From Maridesulfovibrio sp. (lineage in GTDB: Bacteria > Desulfobacterota > Desulfovibrionia > Desulfovibrionales > Desulfovibrionaceae), in the NCBI RefSeq assembly GCF_963677005.1, contig NZ_OY781616.1, positions 3,892,501 through 3,956,500 of the forward strand: a DNA stretch of 64,000 nucleotides, in the 5' to 3' direction. Shown here in pieces: positions 43,831 through 54,111 of the stretch. The position numbers and the translations under genes are program-made. A model generated the notes under the pieces. That model ran no database searches, had not been told where the DNA came from, and saw nothing but the letters and a program-made list of their open reading frames with translations. How positions within the stretch are numbered: position 1 is the first letter of the stretch; each line of letters opens with the position of its first letter.

Positions 43831-44106
43831 ATGTGTGCAGCCCTTATAGGTGGAATGGATAGATTGAAAAGGGAATATATAAGTTCAGCGAGTGAAAAGG
43901 GAGTGAAACTGAAGGTCTTTACCGGAAAGGAAAACAAGGTTTCATCCATGCTCGGTAATGCCGATCACGTCATTATTTTTACCAACCAGATTTCGCACGC
44001 TGCGAAGAAAGATATCGTCAAGTACACAAAGGCAAAGCGCATACCCCTGCATATGTTTCATTCCTGCGGCGTATCCACGTTGAAGAACTGCCTGGATAAT
44101 CTGTGA
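43831..44106 (+). CDS. DUF2325 family protein
   Basis: This 91-aa protein has the DUF2325 pattern (MCAALIGGMDRLKREYISSA, then ADHVIIFTNQISHAAKKDIV and MFHSCGVSTLKNCL). The function of the family is not established. Two Cys near the C-terminus (HSCGVSTLKNC) may bind metal. A strong GGAG ribosome site precedes ATG 43831, and a putative Fur box lies in the promoter, so a link to iron supply is plausible but unproven. Confidence 0.85.
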   Translation: MCAALIGGMDRLKREYISSASEKGVKLKVFTGKENKVSSMLGNADHVIIFTNQISHAAKKDIVKYTKAKRIPLHMFHSCGVSTLKNCLDNL

Positions 44107-44163
44107 TCATTTGCTGAGGTACTGCGGATGCTGCGTCAGGCCGGGAAAACGGTTCCGCTGATT

Positions 44164-45018
44164 TTACTCACACAGGGAGCGGAGAAGCTTAAGGTTCATG
44201 CGGTCTAACTCAAATTGAGGATCATCGTCCTTGGGCGTTTCGATCACTTTCGGCAGGCCGGAAAAGCGGCTGTCGGTCATGATGTAGCGAAACCCCTCAA
44301 GACCGATCTGTCCCTTGCCGATGTGTTCGTGGCGGTCCTTGTTGGCGCCGAGAGCCTCCTTGCAGTCGTTCAGGTGGAAAAAGCGGATTTTATCGATCCC
44401 GACAAGCCTGTCGAATTCTGCAAAGACGGCCTCGCAGCCTGCCGGGGAACGAAGATCGTAGCCGGCGGCAAAGGCGTGGCAGGTGTCGAAGCAGACTCCC
44501 AGCCGTTCCTTGTGGGTTGATCCTTCGATAATGTCCGCCAGTTCGCTGAATGCGCTGCCGAGGTTGGTTCCCTGCCCGGCTGTGTTTTCAATCAGTATTG
44601 TGACCGCTGTAGTTCCGGATAGGTCTATGGCTCTGTCCAGATTTTCAACGTACCTTTTTATGCCTTCATCCTTTCCGGTTCCAAGATGAGACCCGGGGTG
44701 GGTAACCAGATACTCAATGCCCAGAGATTCCGTCCTTCCCAGTTCCGTGGCAAATGATCTAACTGATTTTTCAACGGATTCATGCTTGGGAGATGCAAGA
44801 TTGATCAGGTAGGAATCGTGAACGGAAACCGGGTAGCCGCCCCATTGTTTACGCAGTGTCTTGAAATTCGTAATTACTTCTTCTTCCAGCGGCTTGGCCT
44901 TCCACTGGCGCTGGTTGCGGGTGAAGATCTGCAGAGCGGTTCCCTTGATGCTCATGATTCTTTCAACCGCCTTGTCCACCCCGCCGGTAATGGGCATGTG
45001 GGCTCCGAGATAAATCAA
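44164..45018 (-). CDS. nfo: Endonuclease IV
   Basis: Nfo cleaves DNA 5' of abasic sites in base-excision repair, using three zinc ions. The 284-aa length is standard. Key motifs are visible: LGAHMPITGGVDKAVER at the start, VSVHDSYLINLASP, VTHPGSHLG, ILIENTAGQG, GVCFDTCHAFAAGYD and FFHLNDCKEALGANKDRHEHIGKG. It is 55 bp downstream of the CofD-like gene on the same strand. Confidence 0.97.
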   Translation of the reverse strand: MIYLGAHMPITGGVDKAVERIMSIKGTALQIFTRNQRQWKAKPLEEEVITNFKTLRKQWGGYPVSVHDSYLINLASPKHESVEKSVRSFATELGRTESLGIEYLVTHPGSHLGTGKDEGIKRYVENLDRAIDLSGTTAVTILIENTAGQGTNLGSAFSELADIIEGSTHKERLGVCFDTCHAFAAGYDLRSPAGCEAVFAEFDRLVGIDKIRFFHLNDCKEALGANKDRHEHIGKGQIGLEGFRYIMTDSRFSGLPKVIETPKDDDPQFELDRMNLKLLRSLCE

Positions 45019-45073
45019 TTCAGTTTCCTTTTTCTGTCCGTGTGATAATTAGCAATTGCTCAGCCTGATTCTT

Positions 45074-46210
45074 TTATCCGTCCTCGGCCAGGCTCATGAT
45101 TTCTGCCGCCAGCAGTCCGGGGTCAAGAAGCTCTTCAGACTGGTCCGAAATCAGATTGCGGTCAATCACTTTTACGGGAAGTTTTTTCAGCAGTTCCGCG
45201 CCTGTTCCACCGGGATAGTGCCCGCGATTGGAGTCAATGAGTATCCCGCTGAGGATTTTTTCCCGTTCGGTGAAAGCCCCGGTGTCCAGCCTTATTATTT
45301 CCACAAGTCTTTCCACCTGCAGTTCAAGGTCATGTTCCAGCAGCTCCGGGTCGTGTCCGAGGTTCGGTATGAATATTTTAGGGCAGGGGTTTGCAGCAAC
45401 GGCCGCTCCCATGCCCCTAGGCGAGAGTGCTGCAAGTATGCTGGAGTAGAAGCTGCCCATCGGGTAGATGATGAGGTCCGCATTCTCAATCAGCATAAGG
45501 GCCAGCGACGATGCATGTACGGCCTGCGGCCAGGGATCGTTTACCCCCGAGCATATCCACATCCCGGCGATGGGTGAGTGGATAGGTTCAATTTCCTTGC
45601 CGGTGAAAAGGTGCTGTCCGGCCAGGATATCACCGTTTTGCAGTCGGACGGCCAGATGTCCGTTATCCACTGTTGCGGCGCGGACTGTTCCGCCTGCCCT
45701 GATGAGCCTTGCAAATTGGGCTATGGGCGGGGCCATCACCCTTTGGTGGGCCATGAATCCCGCTGCCAGAATGATGTTTCCAAGGCTCGCTCCGGAGGGG
45801 TTGAACCGGTCTCCCGCGAGATCCAGAAAGAGTGAAAAGCGGTCGGCCAGTATCTCGCGTGTAACATCGGATATTCCGGCCATGAGCGGGTGAGTCCCGG
45901 TAGACAGCCGGAGCAGTTCTTCCATGGGAACGGAAATGGCCCTGGAGTCCGGCAGCCGGGTTGAGAGCAGCCGCACAATGTTTTCCCTTTCCGGGCTTGC
46001 TTTGTCCGCCAGTGCCAGCAGTCGGTTGCGCACATCACCAACGGCAGGCATATCAAACAGATCACGCAGTAGTGCGGAGCTTCCGCCGGAATCAAACGTG
46101 GTGATTATGTAGGAGCATTCCCTGTTGATGGCGGCGAGTTCTGCTGCAAGGCCATTCAGGGCCGTGCCTCCGCTGAAAAAAACTATCCGCGGATTGTTAT
46201 TGTTCGCCAC
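45074..46210 (-). CDS. CofD/YvcK-like nucleotide-sugar or 2-phospho-L-lactate transferase-family protein
   Basis: This 378-aa cytoplasmic protein belongs to the CofD superfamily. The N-terminal FFSGGTALNGLAAELAAINR and ITTFDSGGSSALLRDLFDMPAVGDVRNRL are hallmark phosphate-binding segments, and NLGHDPELL and DSNRGHYPGG-like sequence follow in the C-terminal half. It resembles the CofD-like proteins described in the GAK gene context more than canonical F420-pathway CofD. No ATP-grasp or HPr-kinase-like partner is in the window, so the substrate is unknown. Confidence 0.75.
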   Translation of the reverse strand: MANNNNPRIVFFSGGTALNGLAAELAAINRECSYIITTFDSGGSSALLRDLFDMPAVGDVRNRLLALADKASPERENIVRLLSTRLPDSRAISVPMEELLRLSTGTHPLMAGISDVTREILADRFSLFLDLAGDRFNPSGASLGNIILAAGFMAHQRVMAPPIAQFARLIRAGGTVRAATVDNGHLAVRLQNGDILAGQHLFTGKEIEPIHSPIAGMWICSGVNDPWPQAVHASSLALMLIENADLIIYPMGSFYSSILAALSPRGMGAAVAANPCPKIFIPNLGHDPELLEHDLELQVERLVEIIRLDTGAFTEREKILSGILIDSNRGHYPGGTGAELLKKLPVKVIDRNLISDQSEELLDPGLLAAEIMSLAEDG

Positions 46211-46346
46211 CTTTGCCTCCCGGAAAATGCAGGCTGCTGCGAGCTGCTCTGTCTTGCATATGCCACCGTTTTTGACTACAGATTGTTCCTGACAACATCA
46301 GTGCTGTTATAAGTCTTAAAACATCATATAGCCCATCCATGCAGAT

Positions 46347-46949
46347 ATGAAAAACATTTTTCTCAACATCCACGGATTCGGTTCATCAGGAAGCAATTCC
46401 AAAGCAGCCGCACTCGCACAGGTCTTTCCGGACTATAATATCATCAGCCCGGACCTGCCTCCCGATCCTCAGGAGAGTCTTGCCATAATAGAAGATAACG
46501 TACTGGAGAATTGCGATAAACCGCTTGTGCTTCAGGGGTCGTCCATGGGCGGACTTTATTCGCTGGTCATGCATATGCGTCATGGCGTGCCTGCTCTGCT
46601 TATCAATCCTGCTCTTGCTCCCGGTGATCTTATTGCGGCAAAAGTAGGTGAACCATACGAGTTTTCAAACGGAGACAGCATTATTGTCAGCGAAGAACAT
46701 GCCGAACGTTTTTTTACGGTCCAGAGGGAAGTTGAGGACGGAGTGATGGCCGGCATGGTCGACGGAAGGCAGATTCTGGCACTGATCGGCGAACAGGACG
46801 AATTGCTTGATCAGAACCGTATGAAGGATATTCTACGCAGGGCGGGGGCCGGGATAATAAGCTATGACACCGACCATCGGTTCAGCATTTTCGAAGAGGT
46901 GCTCGGCTCGGACGGCAGGGTGCGTGATTTTCTTGTCGGGGCACACTGA
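46347..46949 (+). CDS. YqiA/YcfP-type alpha/beta-fold hydrolase
   Basis: This 200-aa esterase-like protein has the oxyanion segment NIHGFGSSGSNSKA, the nucleophile elbow GSSMGGLY (Ser about residue 64) and a likely catalytic His in DTDHRFSIFEE near residue 175, with ALIGEQDELLD carrying the acid. The size and layout fit the small UPF0227/YqiA group. The substrate is unknown. Divergent from the CofD-like gene. Confidence 0.88.
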   Translation: MKNIFLNIHGFGSSGSNSKAAALAQVFPDYNIISPDLPPDPQESLAIIEDNVLENCDKPLVLQGSSMGGLYSLVMHMRHGVPALLINPALAPGDLIAAKVGEPYEFSNGDSIIVSEEHAERFFTVQREVEDGVMAGMVDGRQILALIGEQDELLDQNRMKDILRRAGAGIISYDTDHRFSIFEEVLGSDGRVRDFLVGAH

Positions 46950-46968
46950 GTCCTGTCCCCGTGCCGTA

Positions 46969-48144
46969 TCAGTCCTTGGAAGATCCCAGTGGCATGAGTC
47001 CGTTCATTTCGGAAATATAACCGTTTTCAAGATTATTGACTTCCATGATGTATGTTTTGAAAGTCAGGTCCATTGACGGGTCGGTAAACTTGTGCAGGCT
47101 GTAGGAGGGAGTGGAGAAGAATCCTCTGCGAGCCTTGTGTTCGCCGCCCATGCCGGGATCGTATGACCGGATTCCGTTGGCTATGGCCCATTCTATGGGG
47201 GTGTAGTAGCAGAGTTCGAAATGCAGAAAGCGTACTTCTTCAAAGCATCCCCAGTACCTTCCCCAGAGCCGGTCTCCCGAAAAGACGAACATGGACATAG
47301 CCAGCGGCTCAGGCTCATCATCCCTGTACGCAACCGTGAACATGATGTTTTCGCGCATGTTCGATTTGAGGCTGTCGAAAAAATGTCTGTTCAGGTATTT
47401 GCAGCTCCATACGCCGAATTTGTCGTTGGTCGATTCATAGCAGCTGTACATTTTGGAAAAGTAGTCGTCAGGTATTTCATAACAGGCCAGAGTTTCGACC
47501 CGTATCCCTTCTTTCCTTAACGCCTTTCTTTCTCTGCGGATTGTTTTGCGGCGGTTGCTGTTCAGGGTGGCCAGCCAGTGATCGAAGTCGTAAAAATTAT
47601 CGTTGTTCCATATGTAGCCCTGATGCCTCCAGACCGCGTAGCCGTACTGCTCCATTTCTGCAGCCCAACTCGGGTCCGCGAAGTTGAAGGCGGAGCTCCC
47701 AAGCCCGTTTACCGCGCAAAAGCGGTCCAGAGTGCTGCATATCAGTCTCGTAACCCTGCCTGCCGGGGCGTCCGGGGCGATAAGAAATTGGTATCCGGAG
47801 GCCGGTGTGAAAGGGCTCATTCCCACCACCTTGGGGTAATAGGGAATATTCCCTTTCTGGGCCACTTCCACCCATACGCGGTCGAAAATGAATTCCCCTT
47901 CGCTCTGGTCGCGCACGTACAGAGGCGCGGCACCGATAAGTTTCCCCTCGCTGCGGATCAGCAGATGCGCCGGAAGCCAGCCTGTGGCCGGAGAAGCGCT
48001 GCCGCTTTCTTCCACCATGCGCAGCCAGTCCCATTCCAGAAAGGGAAAATGCACGGGGCGGGCAAGTCTGTTCCATTCATCGCGGCCAATCTCGGCAATG
48101 GAAGGTGCCCATGAAATTTCATATCCGTCCAGTATATCGGTCAT
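46969..48144 (-). CDS. FemAB/GNAT-like acyltransferase (DUF482 family)
   Basis: This 391-aa protein matches the family annotated as peptidoglycan-recognition or GNAT-like N-acyltransferases. Visible hallmarks are WNRLARPVHFPFLEWDWLRM near the N-terminus, VWVEVAQKGNIPYYPKVVGM, then SNRRKTIRRERKALRKEGI, RYWGCFEEVRFLHFELCYY and DPGMGGEHKARRGF. It probably transfers an acyl or aminoacyl group, but the substrate is not known. It is 19 bp downstream of the LysR gene end, so perhaps an operon. Confidence 0.82.
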   Translation of the reverse strand: MTDILDGYEISWAPSIAEIGRDEWNRLARPVHFPFLEWDWLRMVEESGSASPATGWLPAHLLIRSEGKLIGAAPLYVRDQSEGEFIFDRVWVEVAQKGNIPYYPKVVGMSPFTPASGYQFLIAPDAPAGRVTRLICSTLDRFCAVNGLGSSAFNFADPSWAAEMEQYGYAVWRHQGYIWNNDNFYDFDHWLATLNSNRRKTIRRERKALRKEGIRVETLACYEIPDDYFSKMYSCYESTNDKFGVWSCKYLNRHFFDSLKSNMRENIMFTVAYRDDEPEPLAMSMFVFSGDRLWGRYWGCFEEVRFLHFELCYYTPIEWAIANGIRSYDPGMGGEHKARRGFFSTPSYSLHKFTDPSMDLTFKTYIMEVNNLENGYISEMNGLMPLGSSKD

Positions 48145-48163
48145 TAACAGGTTACCTGAGCTT

Positions 48164-49078
48164 TTAAATGCCTATTTCTTCGGCAAAAGGTTTCGAGACG
48201 GAAAAGTAATCCGCCACCCATTCCATGAACACCCCTGAGGTGTTGGAGTACTGTTCGCTGTTCCAGACCATGTAGATGTCCATACCCGGAAATTCCTCCT
48301 TCAGGGGGACAAGGGCTATTCCCTTGCGGACCGTCCGGCTGTTTTCAGGAAGAAAGGTCACTCCCATTCCGGATGCAACCAGTGCCGAAGCCCCGGACAG
48401 CCCTGAAACTTCCTGACTTATCACCGGAGACAGACCTCTTTTTCCGAATGCCTTCATTATTTCATCGTGCAGGTCCGGCTGGCCGCTGCGCGGAAACATG
48501 ATCAGGTGTTCTCCGGCCATCTCGGCCAAGGATACACTATCACGCGAGGTAAATATATGGTCTTCAGGTACAGCCAGAACATGATTTTTGGCAAAAAGCC
48601 TTACCGAAGACAGTCCGTCCATTGCATGACGGTATATTGAGGAGAAACCGACATCAAGTCCTCCGGATCTGATCAGTTCAAGCTGGGCGGATGTGCCGAA
48701 CTGGCTGAACTGCATGGAAACTCCGGGATAGCGGTGACTGAAGGAACGCACGGATTCCGGCAGCATGCTGTCCATGGCTGTTTCAGTGAAGCCGACCTTG
48801 ATGTTGCCGTATCCGCCTTTGGCCATCCTCCCGACGGTGGAAGCGGCTTCTTCTGTCCGATCAAGAATGGAGATAGCCTGTTGATAGAAGTATCTGCCCT
48901 CGCTGGTAAGCCTGACCTTGCGGCTGTTGCGTTCAAGCAGCTTTGCTCCCAGTTCTTCTTCAAGGGATTTGATCTGTTGCGAGAAGGGCGGTTGCGCTAT
49001 ATGCACCCTGCGTGCGGCTCTGCCGAAGTGAAGCTCTTCCGCAACGGCTATAAAGTATCTGAGTTGTCTTAGTTCCAT
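48164..49078 (-). CDS. LysR-family transcriptional regulator
   Basis: 304 aa. The N-terminal winged helix-turn-helix is plain (MELRQLRYFIAVAEELHFGR, then AQPPFSQQIKSLEEELG), followed by the type 2 periplasmic-binding-like effector domain (about 90-300, with VGFTETAMDSMLPE). Start chosen at ATG 49078 because the domain begins there; the longer reading uses TTG 49123. There is no Shine-Dalgarno directly before ATG 49078, but an 11-codon ORF with a consensus GGAGG ends over it, suggesting translational coupling. Target genes unknown. Confidence 0.9.
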   Translation of the reverse strand: MELRQLRYFIAVAEELHFGRAARRVHIAQPPFSQQIKSLEEELGAKLLERNSRKVRLTSEGRYFYQQAISILDRTEEAASTVGRMAKGGYGNIKVGFTETAMDSMLPESVRSFSHRYPGVSMQFSQFGTSAQLELIRSGGLDVGFSSIYRHAMDGLSSVRLFAKNHVLAVPEDHIFTSRDSVSLAEMAGEHLIMFPRSGQPDLHDEIMKAFGKRGLSPVISQEVSGLSGASALVASGMGVTFLPENSRTVRKGIALVPLKEEFPGMDIYMVWNSEQYSNTSGVFMEWVADYFSVSKPFAEEIGI

Positions 49079-49104
49079 ATATTCAAATTGTATGAGGCTG
49101 ACAT
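49069..49104 (-). CDS. 11-codon ORF overlapping the LysR start
   Basis: Reading minus from ATG 49104: MSASYNLNIWN then TAA, preceded by GGAGG at 6 nt. Its stop overlaps the start region of the LysR gene in another frame. May be a leader peptide for coupled translation. Not tested; could be chance. Confidence 0.45.
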   Translation of the reverse strand: MSASYNLNIWN

Positions 49105-49432
49105 TGTTTCCTCCATTCAACAATACTTCCGGTGTGATTACAATCTCATTTTATGCAGTTTTTTCCGGGGCAGGCAAGAGCCGGTACCGGAATAATCCTT
49201 TAGAGAGACCGCTTGTTTTCGAAAGTCAAAGGGTGTACCTCTCCATTAATTTCGTAATTCTGATGCGCAATGATTTCGATGAGCGCATTTCATATACGGC
49301 AGTCGGGTTGACCCTGATTTCAGGAAGTCCCGCCTGTCCTGTCCGGGAGTTTTCAAATCAGCATATCTGAGCGTCTCGGCAGGATTGCCGGAGTTGCTTC
49401 TGCCGTCGGATTTATCAATTAAGGAGTGAGCC

Positions 49433-49864
49433 ATGATTGAATTAGACAACCTTTTGAACGATATCCAGCAACAATGTGATGACGCCGCCCACAGCATGTT
49501 CGGCGATGCCACGACCCGACGCTGGAAGAATCCGTCTTTTGCCCGGATTATGGAAGATCCTGATGCTGTCGGGGAAATGCACGGGGTATGCGGAGACATG
49601 ATCAGGATTTATCTTAAGATCAGTTCCGGTGTAATCCGTGAAGCTTCCTTTTTTACCACCGGCTGCGGTCCCAGTATCGTGAGCGGAGATATCGCCTGTG
49701 AGCTTGCCGTGGGCAGGAGTGTGGATGAAGCCTCGGAAATAGACGGAGAAGAAATACTCACAGCTCTGGGCGGACTCCCGGAAGATAAAACTCATTGCGC
49801 CCATCTGGCCTCTTCCTCTCTGCAGGAAGCGTTGGGCAACTGGCTTGGCAGAAAGTCGGAATAG
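49433..49864 (+). CDS. NifU-like iron-sulfur scaffold protein
   Basis: 143 aa of the NifU-N/IscU type. The three cluster-binding cysteines sit in HGVCGDMIRIYL, FFTTGCGPSIVSGD and DKTHCAHLASSSLQEAL, in the order and context typical of the scaffold. It would assemble or transfer Fe-S clusters. No IscS or other isc genes are adjacent in this window. GGAG lies upstream of ATG 49433. Confidence 0.9.
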   Translation: MIELDNLLNDIQQQCDDAAHSMFGDATTRRWKNPSFARIMEDPDAVGEMHGVCGDMIRIYLKISSGVIREASFFTTGCGPSIVSGDIACELAVGRSVDEASEIDGEEILTALGGLPEDKTHCAHLASSSLQEALGNWLGRKSE

Positions 49865-49881
49865 CACAGGTCTGTGCCTGC

Positions 49882-52800
49882 TCAGGATGCGCAGAATTTG
49901 AGTATCGATTTGATCAGGGTGATTTTTTTAACCGGTTTGGAGATGTAATCGGTGCACCCTGCCTTGAGGCAGCGGGTGCGGTCCGCTGTAAAACTGTCCG
50001 CAGTAAGGGCTATTACCGGTGTGGCCGGGTAGCCCATCAGCTTTTCGTATTCCCTAAGCTCGGCGGTTGCCGTGTAGCCGTCCTTGGCGGGCATCTGCAT
50101 ATCCATGATTACGAGATCGTATTTGTGCTGCCTGTACAGATCTACAGCAATGATTCCATCGGTCGCATACGTCAGTCTGAAGGGTGTGTCCTTGAGGTAA
50201 AAATCCAGCAGCATCCGGTTGCTCTCCGAGTCTTCGGCCACAAGGATGCGCAACGGGGGCAGGTCCGGAATCTCCTGCTGTATTTTCTTCTTCCTGTCCG
50301 CAGTTCCATATATATCAATCATTGCCTGCCGCAGTCCGCCTCGGGTAACCGGCCAGCGTACGCAGCCCTTTACACCGAAGATTCTGTTGACCTCGGGATG
50401 GTTGCTGCTGTCTCCGGGGGAGGTGGAAATGGTGCACAGGCTGGGGGAATTCTGCCCGGCATCATTGCTGGCGTCCTTGGTTTTTGCGGGGTCTTCGCTT
50501 TCCCCGAGTTTGTCCGGGAGTATGACAAGTTCAGCATCAGGACAGGGCTTCTCGCTGTCGGTGCAGGACTCTGCAGTCGTTTCGCAGTGAGCGCAAACAG
50601 CTCCCCAGGCATTCAGACAGTCGCAGATGTAATTTCTGACCACAGGGCTTTCTTCTATCACAAGAATTTTTCTTCCCTGCACGGCTGCCCTTACCGAGGC
50701 ATCTTCTCCACTTGCTCTGGGTACCCGGTCCACTGATATTTCGGCCCGGAATTCGGCTCCGCCGGCAGGGATGTTACGTACGGAAATTATCCCCTCCATC
50801 AGTTTAACCAGATTGCGCGTAATGGAGAGGCCCAGTCCGGTTCCCCCGTATTTTCTGGTGGTGGATGAATCGGCCTGAACGAAATTTTCGAAGATCATGT
50901 CCACCTTTTCTTCCGAAATTCCTATGCCCGTATCCCTGACAATCAGGACCAGTCTGCTGCGGCTATCGGATTCTTTCTCTTCCGAGACTTCAAGGGTCAC
51001 TGCGCCGGAATCTGTGAATTTGATGGCGTTGCTCAGCAGGTTGACGATAATCTGTTTGATGCGGGTCGGATCTCCCTTGAACAGGGACGGTGTTCCGGGT
51101 GCCACCTGGCAGGTGAAGACGAGTCCCTTCTTCCATGCGGTTACAGACATTATTCCGGCGACTTCATCGACCATGAGGTCTATATCGAAAACAGTGTTTT
51201 CAAGAGTCAGCTTGCCGGATTCAATTTTAGAAAGATCAAGAATGTCGTTTATAAGGCTCAGCAGTGCTCTGCCCGAGTCTCCGAATATTTTTACGTAGCT
51301 TTTCTGTTCTTCCGTGAGTTCTGTTTCCGCCAGCATCTCGGCCATGCCGAGAATGGAATTCATGGGCGTGCGGATTTCGTGGCTCATCTGGGCCAGAAAA
51401 TCGCTCTTGGTCCGGCTGGCCACCTCAGCCCTGGCCATGGCTTCCTCAAGTTTTTTCAATGTTTCGGCCATGTGTGCGGAGTTGCGCTCCTCCACCTGTT
51501 TGGCCTTGAGGAGTTCCGCCGCATAGCGTTGCAGCTCCTCCTCATCCCTTTTGCGTCCGGTGACGTCTCGCGCAACGCTCAGCAGGGCATCCTGCCCGCG
51601 ATATTCGATTTTTCTGGAGCGGATTTCGCAGTGCATGGTCGTTCCGGATGAGGTCTCCATGACACATTCGAAGCTGTCCGGACTGTTTCCTGCAAAAAGG
51701 GCGTTGAGCACTCCCCTGAGGCTTTGCCGTTCATAGGGCGGAACCAGCTCGAAGAATGTTTTGCTCATGAATTCTTCCCGGCTGTAGCCGAGGCTTGAGC
51801 ATGCCGTGGAGTTGATTTCCAGGAACATGCCATCCAGATCGGTAATGCAGACGATATCCCCGACATTGTCGAAAAAGAACTGGTACTGCTCCAGCCCTTT
51901 GCTTTTGCGCAGACTTTGCAGCATCAGAGCCAGGGAATTCTGGAGAGCATTGATTTCGTACAGGCGGCTGCCTCTGAGGTCGATATCTTCTTCCAGCCCG
52001 TTTGATATGTTTCCGGCTGAATCCATAATGTCCCTGAGCGGGCGAGTCAGTTTGCTGCTGATGAAAAGCGAAACGATCACTCCCAGACCTGTTACGGCTA
52101 CCACAAAGGGCATCAGCAGCCAGAAGGTCCGGTAGAGGGATTCATTTAATCTGCGGTCCGGAGCAAAGTAAGACAATCCTGGAACGAGATCACTTTTGAA
52201 CAGTATGCCGTGCATCGATTCGTTTATGGATGCTTCGGTCATGCCGTTGCCTATTCGGGGTCCTATGGACACTGAAACAGTGTTTCCCTTAAACATATCA
52301 AATACTTTTCCGTTTTCGGAAATGAGTATTCTGCTCCCGGAGTTCTTTTTCAGTTCCTGCGCCAGTCTGGCAGCGGAGAAGTCCACAAGGCACGCAGCCG
52401 TTCCGACAAGTTCGGACCTGCTCCTGATGGGAATGGAAAAAATTGTGGAAATGCGGTCTTCCGGACCCGGACATAACGAGCAGTTGTACGGGGCGCTTTT
52501 CAGGGCGGATCGTACAAGTTTTTCATCGTACGGTTCGGAGGACGACGAAAATATTTTTTCGTCTCCCTTGCGTTGAATAAAGTAGTCGACCCCCGCAGGG
52601 AGCTGGTTGTACTCATCCAGTTTTTCGGCAAGAGGATAGTCTACACCGAGCATCATGGTTACCCGTATGGAATTGTCTCTGCCCAGTTCCTCCAGTCTGG
52701 ATCTGGCCTGGTGTATGAAACCGTACACCTCAAGGCTGTAACCTTCACCTTCGGCATGTACCCGATCATAGAATTCATTCTTGAGGCTGCCTATGTAGCT

Positions 52801-52905
52801 GTATGAAAAAACTCCGCCAAGGGCCAATGCTGTAAAAACGACCATGCAGCATATGGCTGCTGATACAAGAGTTGAAAGTCGGTAAGTGGAGTTCTTTTTT
52901 TTCAT
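49882..52905 (-). CDS. Hybrid sensor histidine kinase with PAS and two receiver-like domains
   Basis: 1007 aa: N-terminal helix (about 13-33), periplasmic sensor of about 230 residues with a Cys pair (NCSLCPG), second helix (about 265-287), HAMP-like linker, PAS domain ([20 protein letters not shown]), HisKA with [20 protein letters not shown], HATPase_c ([15 protein letters not shown]), then two receiver-like domains. The first ([20 protein letters not shown]) lacks the phospho-Asp cluster and looks inactive; the second ([26 protein letters not shown]) is complete. It is 21 bp downstream of a substrate-binding protein gene, which likely delivers the signal. Confidence 0.93.
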   Translation of the reverse strand: MKKKNSTYRLSTLVSAAICCMVVFTALALGGVFSYSYIGSLKNEFYDRVHAEGEGYSLEVYGFIHQARSRLEELGRDNSIRVTMMLGVDYPLAEKLDEYNQLPAGVDYFIQRKGDEKIFSSSSEPYDEKLVRSALKSAPYNCSLCPGPEDRISTIFSIPIRSRSELVGTAACLVDFSAARLAQELKKNSGSRILISENGKVFDMFKGNTVSVSIGPRIGNGMTEASINESMHGILFKSDLVPGLSYFAPDRRLNESLYRTFWLLMPFVVAVTGLGVIVSLFISSKLTRPLRDIMDSAGNISNGLEEDIDLRGSRLYEINALQNSLALMLQSLRKSKGLEQYQFFFDNVGDIVCITDLDGMFLEINSTACSSLGYSREEFMSKTFFELVPPYERQSLRGVLNALFAGNSPDSFECVMETSSGTTMHCEIRSRKIEYRGQDALLSVARDVTGRKRDEEELQRYAAELLKAKQVEERNSAHMAETLKKLEEAMARAEVASRTKSDFLAQMSHEIRTPMNSILGMAEMLAETELTEEQKSYVKIFGDSGRALLSLINDILDLSKIESGKLTLENTVFDIDLMVDEVAGIMSVTAWKKGLVFTCQVAPGTPSLFKGDPTRIKQIIVNLLSNAIKFTDSGAVTLEVSEEKESDSRSRLVLIVRDTGIGISEEKVDMIFENFVQADSSTTRKYGGTGLGLSITRNLVKLMEGIISVRNIPAGGAEFRAEISVDRVPRASGEDASVRAAVQGRKILVIEESPVVRNYICDCLNAWGAVCAHCETTAESCTDSEKPCPDAELVILPDKLGESEDPAKTKDASNDAGQNSPSLCTISTSPGDSSNHPEVNRIFGVKGCVRWPVTRGGLRQAMIDIYGTADRKKKIQQEIPDLPPLRILVAEDSESNRMLLDFYLKDTPFRLTYATDGIIAVDLYRQHKYDLVIMDMQMPAKDGYTATAELREYEKLMGYPATPVIALTADSFTADRTRCLKAGCTDYISKPVKKITLIKSILKFCAS

Positions 52906-52926
52906 AGTGATCGGCCGGCCAACTTT

Positions 52927-53982
52927 TTATTTGTACACAGCATCGGCAGCCATAAGCATGTCGTTTGGAATTGTCAGGCCAAGTTCCCGTGCCCGTTTCA
53001 GGTTGAAGACCAGGGCATATCTTTTGGCATCTTCAAGGGGAATATCCCCGGCGGGAGTCCCTTTCAGAATTCTGGCAGCCATTCCGCCCGCCTGCCTGCC
53101 CATGGCAATGAAGTCCACTCCTGCACCGCCGAGCATCCCCAGTCTGACAAAGGAGTAGTTAAGAGGAATTCCTGGAGTCCGGCTGTTGGCTACAGTCCAT
53201 TTGATGATTTCTTCCGTGGTGTGGGTCCTGCCGTCTTTGTCCTGCAGCGTTGTTGCGGCCGAATAGATGGTTCCTGTCTGCGGGTCCTCGTCAGCTTCCT
53301 TTATTATTTCCATGTATTCTTCCCAGGAACGGGCTATGCGCAGGTAAAATTCTATCCCGGAACTGTTGCCGGGGGCTTCCATGAGGAATTGCTTGCGCAC
53401 TGCCGTACCGGTGGGGGAGTTGTCGGATACCATGAGTATCTTTTCAAGATTCGGCAGTATCATTTTCTGTACGCGGAAGGCATCGGAAACCAGCAGTTTT
53501 TCATATACTCCGGTAATGTTGTGTCCCGGTTTGTTTCTGCTGTTCAGCCATTTCCTTGTCCTGTCGTAATCTTCCGGCTGGCCGTTCATCCCGCTGAACA
53601 CAACGTCAACATCTGTATCAACAAGTTCAAGGCCGACGGTCCTGAAGGCGTTGTCGTCAAGAACCACTACTATATCCGGTTTTACCGTGTTTATCTCTTT
53701 CAGAACTCTGTCAGCTTCCTTGAGAATCAGTTCCGGGGTATTGTTGGTCCTTTTTGTGTCCATGGCACTGGCATGGATCACAAGGTTGTCGCCTTCAGTA
53801 AAACCTTTCTCGCGAAGCGCTTCCACAACACCCTGATGCTGTGGTGCTCCGCATATGTTTTTCATGCTGTAACTGTGTACAATAAAAACTGTTTTTTTCT
53901 CTTTATCCGCGGCAGACACTAAACTGCAAAATGCCAGAAGAACAAGGCAGACTGTCAGGCCGACCGACAGGAACTTGGTCAT
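52927..53982 (-). CDS. Periplasmic ABC-type substrate-binding protein (kinase-associated)
   Basis: 351 aa with a signal peptide (cleavage near LVSAADKE, about residue 25) and the fold of the ABC_sub_bind family (VFIVHSYSMKNICGAPQHQG, then PDIVVVLDDNAFRTVGLEL and VVFSGMNGQPEDYDRT). The gene ends 21 bp before a hybrid histidine kinase and no ABC permease or ATPase is present, so it probably acts as a periplasmic sensor subunit for that kinase rather than for import. The ligand is unknown. Confidence 0.85.
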   Translation of the reverse strand: MTKFLSVGLTVCLVLLAFCSLVSAADKEKKTVFIVHSYSMKNICGAPQHQGVVEALREKGFTEGDNLVIHASAMDTKRTNNTPELILKEADRVLKEINTVKPDIVVVLDDNAFRTVGLELVDTDVDVVFSGMNGQPEDYDRTRKWLNSRNKPGHNITGVYEKLLVSDAFRVQKMILPNLEKILMVSDNSPTGTAVRKQFLMEAPGNSSGIEFYLRIARSWEEYMEIIKEADEDPQTGTIYSAATTLQDKDGRTHTTEEIIKWTVANSRTPGIPLNYSFVRLGMLGGAGVDFIAMGRQAGGMAARILKGTPAGDIPLEDAKRYALVFNLKRARELGLTIPNDMLMAADAVYK

Positions 53983-54111
53983 GTTTTCTCCGCTTTGTTT
54001 AATCTATATTCTACACAGGTAATCATGAATTTTGATCACCCTAGCATGTTTTGCCCGGTATCAGAACAGAGCGCAGTCTGTTTGTTCGGTGATAAATTAA
54101 ATCATAATTGT

